This document shows positions 61,700 through 64,000 of a stretch of DNA of 64,000 bases, in pieces. Under the pieces are notes generated by a model, which saw only the letters and a list, made by a program, of their open reading frames with translations, was not told where the DNA came from and searched no databases. Each line of letters begins with the position of its first letter. Position 1 is the stretch's first letter. Origin of the DNA: Nevskia sp. (GTDB lineage Bacteria > Pseudomonadota > Gammaproteobacteria > Nevskiales > Nevskiaceae); contig JAUXYM010000004.1 of the NCBI GenBank assembly GCA_030694365.1, forward strand, positions 16,683 through 80,682, in the 5' to 3' direction. The translations under genes were made by a program, and so were the position numbers.

Positions 61700-62713
61700 A
61701 TGAAACTCGCCACCTTGCGTGACGGCAGCCGCGATGGCCGGCTGATCGTCGTCAGCCGCGATCTGCGCCACGCTGCACCGGTGTCGCAGACCCGAACCCT
61801 GCAGCAGGCGCTCGACGACTGGGAGGCGATCGCCCCCGATCTGCAACTGCTGTCGGACAAGCTCAACGAAGGCGGTGTTACCGGCACCCTGAGCTTCGAT
61901 CCCTGCGACTGCCTGTCGCCGCTGCCGCGCGCCTATCAGTGGGCGGACGGCTCGGCCTATGTCAATCACGTCGAACTGGTCCGTCGCGCCCGTGGCGCCG
62001 AGCTGCCGGCCAGCTTCTGGACCGATCCGCTGATCTATCAGGGTGGCTCGGACAGCTTCCTCGCCCCCTGCGCCGCGATTCCGCTGGCCAATGCCGACTG
62101 GGGCCTGGACCTCGAAGGCGAGCTCGCGGTGATCACCGGCGACGTGATGATGGGCGCGTCACCGGAAGCGGCCGCCAGCGCGATTCGCCTGGTGATGCTG
62201 GTCAACGATGTATCGCTGCGCAACCTGATTCCGGACGAACTGGCGAAGAACTTCGGCTTCTTCCAGTCCAAGCCCTCGAGCAGCTTCAGCCCCTGCGCGG
62301 TGACGCCGGACGAATTCGGTGCCGCCTGGGATGGCGAGCGTCTGCATCGCCGGCTGCTGACCACCGTCAACGGCCAGAAGCTCGGCGCCCCGAATGCCGG
62401 GCAGGACATGGTGTTCGGCTTCCCGCAGCTGATCAGCCACATCGCCAAGACCCGCTCGCTGGTCGCCGGCACCATCGTCGGCAGCGGCACGGTATCGAAC
62501 CAGGGCGACGACGGCGGGCCGGGCAAGCCGATCGCCGACGGTGGTGTCGGCTACGCCTGCCTGGTCGAACAGCGCACCGTCGAAATCCTGAGCACCGGCA
62601 CCGCGACCACCGAGTATCTGAAACCCGGCGACGAGATCCGCATCGACATGCTCGACGAAGCCGGGGCTTCGATCTTTGGGGCGATCGAGCAGATGGTCAG
62701 GGCGTATCCCTGA
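61700..62713 (+). CDS. fahA: Fumarylacetoacetate hydrolase family protein
   Basis: 337 residues. It would cleave fumarylacetoacetate to fumarate and acetoacetate, the last step of tyrosine catabolism. The hydrolase core shows FAH-family metal and active-site motifs: DWGLDLEGELAVITGDVMMG (metal-binding Glu/Asp, near 135), VSLRNLIPDELAKNFGFFQSKPSSSFSPCAVTPDE (near 180) and GTIVGSGTVSN near 265. The context with phhA, hpd and hmgA supports the pathway. cpxRA lies between hmgA and this gene. No maleylacetoacetate isomerase gene is seen in the window. Confidence 0.9.
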   Translation: MKLATLRDGSRDGRLIVVSRDLRHAAPVSQTRTLQQALDDWEAIAPDLQLLSDKLNEGGVTGTLSFDPCDCLSPLPRAYQWADGSAYVNHVELVRRARGAELPASFWTDPLIYQGGSDSFLAPCAAIPLANADWGLDLEGELAVITGDVMMGASPEAAASAIRLVMLVNDVSLRNLIPDELAKNFGFFQSKPSSSFSPCAVTPDEFGAAWDGERLHRRLLTTVNGQKLGAPNAGQDMVFGFPQLISHIAKTRSLVAGTIVGSGTVSNQGDDGGPGKPIADGGVGYACLVEQRTVEILSTGTATTEYLKPGDEIRIDMLDEAGASIFGAIEQMVRAYP

Positions 62714-62751
62714 GCGGCTTCCGTCCCGCTCGCAACAGCATGCTGCTGTGG

Positions 62752-62769
62752 GTCGCCCTTCAGGGCGAC
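62752..62769 (+). terminator. Hairpin after fahA
   Basis: GTCGCCC-TTCA-GGGCGAC forms a perfect 7-bp stem with a four-base loop, 39 bp after the fahA stop. No T-run follows, so it is only a weak terminator candidate. Confidence 0.35.
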
Positions 62770-62857
62770 GCTGTCGAGTCATGATCGACGGACCCCGACA
62801 ACGTAGCCCGCGGAGGGCGAGAGAAATCACGCCTTCCGTGGTCAGGTTGACTCGATC

Positions 62858-62884
62858 GGCGGGATACGCTTCGCTCCTCCCGCC
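62858..62884. repeat. GGCGGGA/TCCCGCC hairpin upstream of the small ORF
   Basis: GGCGGGA (62858-62864) and TCCCGCC (62878-62884) flank ATACGCTTCGCT-type loop DNA. Sequences of this form are common dispersed intergenic repeats. It lies 30 bp before the start of the AT-richer gene. Confidence 0.5.
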
Positions 62885-62913
62885 CTACCGTGCGGAGAGG
62901 TTCAGAAAGAAAA

Positions 62914-63165
62914 ATGAGCGTAAAAGAAGACCAAGCTGAGTTCAATCAGAGTGGTATACGCGGCCTTTTGGAAAAAGTAATGCGTAACTGCGACGAAGCC
63001 TTCATCAAAGAAACCTCCGGTGGCTGGCATGGTGAGTTACTAGCAAACAAGCCTGACGAAGGCTCTGGGCCATACATTCATTTCAAGGTCGGGTTTGGTG
63101 TCACCAAGTATTACAACGAAAAAATTGGAGACAACCGCTCGGAATCATTCCGCATTGAACTCTAA
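62914..63165 (+). CDS. Small hypothetical protein, possible integron-cassette gene
   Basis: 83 residues (ATG 62914), hydrophilic, with GLLEKVMRNCDEAFIKETSGGWHGELLANKPDEG and GPYIHFKVGFGVTKYYNEKI. No family recognised. Its codon use and AT content differ from the rest of the window, suggesting recent acquisition. The stop TAA (63163-63165) lies inside the left core of an attC-like site, as is common for cassette genes. Confidence 0.55.
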   Translation: MSVKEDQAEFNQSGIRGLLEKVMRNCDEAFIKETSGGWHGELLANKPDEGSGPYIHFKVGFGVTKYYNEKIGDNRSESFRIEL

Positions 63166-63237
63166 CCCGGCGCCCCAGCTGAAGTATTTGCCTCCGCTTC
63201 GCTGTGGAAAATCTGAGGCCGAGCTCCTGCGTTATGC
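63160..63237 (+). repeat. attC-like site (78 bp)
   Basis: Begins CTCTAAC (R''-like, ending in TAAC) at 63160-63166 and ends GTTATGC (R'-like, GTT...Y) at 63231-63237, with inner AACCCGGCGCCCCAGCT and GAGCTCCTGCGTTAT resembling the L-boxes of integron attC sites. Pairing of the two halves is imperfect. No integrase gene is in the window, so this would be an isolated cassette or an attC cluster lacking an integrase (CALIN). Confidence 0.45.
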
Positions 63238-63289
63238 CGCACAACAACGAGGCATTTAAGTTGGAATATAAAAACGTGATACAACTGAA

Positions 63290-63769
63290 ATGAGACCGAT
63301 CATTCGTTGGTTGGCTGCCATCCCCTTAGCCATGGTTGCCGGTTTTATAGCTCATGCATCCGTGATTTTTGCATCAAGTATTGCGCATGGATTTGATGAA
63401 ATATCCATGCTTATAAATTCTCGTGATATGGCAGGCATGCCTGTAACTGGCACCTATACAATTCTACTGATTCGCGCTCTAACAACCTTCTCTCTTGTAG
63501 TTGCTGCCGCCATTGTCGTCCCGTCCCACAAAAAGGAAGTGGCACTCTCATTAGCCGTCATCATTACAGTCGGCTTTGCAATCGTTTTTGCATATCTAAT
63601 TTACAACGGCATCACCTCGGAAGCCAAAATTGGTCTTGGCGTCTGGTACCGCAGCTTAATTGAGTGCGCTTCTTATGTGGCTGGTGCTTGGGCCGGAGCC
63701 GACCATGCAAAATCATTGCGCGAATTACGGTGGAATTACGGTGACGGAATTACGGTGACACCTTACTAA
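63290..63769 (+). CDS. Hypothetical membrane protein, possible cassette gene
   Basis: 159 residues from ATG 63290. About four hydrophobic segments (residues 7-27, 50-75, 84-105 and 118-138) identify a membrane protein; HGFDEISMLINSRDMAGMPVTGTY links the first two. No family recognised. It is AT-richer than neighbouring genes, like the small ORF upstream, and lies after the attC-like site. Its last 16 residues (LRWNYGDGITVTPY) are encoded by GGAATTACGGTGAC tandem units, so the natural C-terminus has probably been replaced. Confidence 0.55.
   Translation: MRPIIRWLAAIPLAMVAGFIAHASVIFASSIAHGFDEISMLINSRDMAGMPVTGTYTILLIRALTTFSLVVAAAIVVPSHKKEVALSLAVIITVGFAIVFAYLIYNGITSEAKIGLGVWYRSLIECASYVAGAWAGADHAKSLRELRWNYGDGITVTPY
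63721..63759. repeat. GGAATTACGGTGAC tandem repeat
   Basis: Two full 14-bp copies (63732-63745 and 63746-63759) follow a partial copy (63721-63731). Sequences with AATTACGGTGAC near gene ends occur as dispersed repeats in other bacteria (from memory). They extend into the last codons of the membrane-protein gene. Confidence 0.75.
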
Positions 63770-64000
63770 TTCTCCAATTCCTGCTGCGGTGGTGCATCGT
63801 CGGCCGAAAGCAGAGGAGTTCGAGTGCAACCTCGGCTCAGGCAGCGAATCCCGGATTGCATCCCATATGCGCTAACCTAAAAGCCGTGCGGCTTGAACGG
63901 ATGGAGGGATTCGTTTGCGTGGCGGCTCAGCCAGCCAGTATTGGACGCTAAGCCATTGGTTGAGGACGTCCGAGAGCTTGAGCGCGGGGGTTAAGGCCCG
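63770..64000. other. Right-edge stretch without an identified gene
   Basis: No convincing reading frame was found before the window ends. GTTAAGG near 63992 could be part of another recombination core but the match is weak and truncated. Confidence 0.4.

Overview
The window is GC-rich, densely coding chromosomal DNA from a Gram-negative bacterium. It carries LPS core and lipid A genes (waaA, waaC, an lpxL-like acyltransferase), a TonB-dependent B12 receptor, a TolC-type efflux system, a Cpx-like two-component system and an almost canonical Pseudomonas-order alginate gene block. The mix suggests a gammaproteobacterium, perhaps of the Nevskiales/Xanthomonadales kind. That placement is inference from gene content; no rRNA or tRNA gene was seen.

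Layout. 0-6 kb (minus strand): algD-alg8-alg44-algK, the start of an alginate-type exopolysaccharide operon that probably continues off the left edge. 6-12 kb: envelope genes, namely an MBL-fold exonuclease with a duplicated 5' end, waaA, an lpxL-like gene, a core glycosyltransferase and waaC. 12-24.5 kb: a TPR protein, an L,D-transpeptidase, an AIM24-like protein, an M48 protease, an Atm1-type ABC exporter, a DUF1631 protein, an acyltransferase/SDR pair, Dps, a 268-bp inverted-repeat element and an orphan Opp-type ATPase. 24.5-31.7 kb: PaiB-like protein, M48 lipoprotein, DUF4864 protein, SDR, inositol-phosphatase-like protein, then a cobalamin riboswitch with btuB and a cobalamin adenosyltransferase. 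31.7-37.7 kb: a divergent efflux locus (emrA/emrB against tetR/tolC) and a curA-like reductase. 37.8-40.2 kb: a XylR/DmpR-type sigma54 activator fused in frame to a DUF2238 membrane protein.

40.25-41.83 kb: a 1.6-kb island with no convincing protein gene. It holds a 27-bp direct repeat, inverted repeats and a strong candidate small-RNA gene: sigma70 promoter, three stem-loops (one with a UUCG loop), a single-stranded CUCCUCC anti-Shine-Dalgarno segment and an intrinsic terminator. This is my leading candidate for something undescribed.

41.8-53 kb: PNPOx-like protein, YbbP/YbbA ABC system and TesA, a cyclopropane-fatty-acid cluster (FAD oxidoreductase, DUF1365, Cfa, DUF1475), a DUF2062 protein, MltD. 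53-62.7 kb: proline iminopeptidase, then phenylalanine/tyrosine catabolism (Lrp-type regulator, phhA, a frameshifted hpd, hmgA, fumarylacetoacetase). This cluster is interrupted by a FitAB/PIN toxin-antitoxin pair with its own operator and by a spy-cpxR-cpxA envelope-stress locus with a consensus CpxR box. 62.9-64 kb: two AT-richer unknown genes around an attC-like site, resembling integron cassette DNA.

Several families of intergenic palindromes are scattered through the window, and some of them alter gene ends: the DUF1365 start, and the C-terminus of the last membrane protein.
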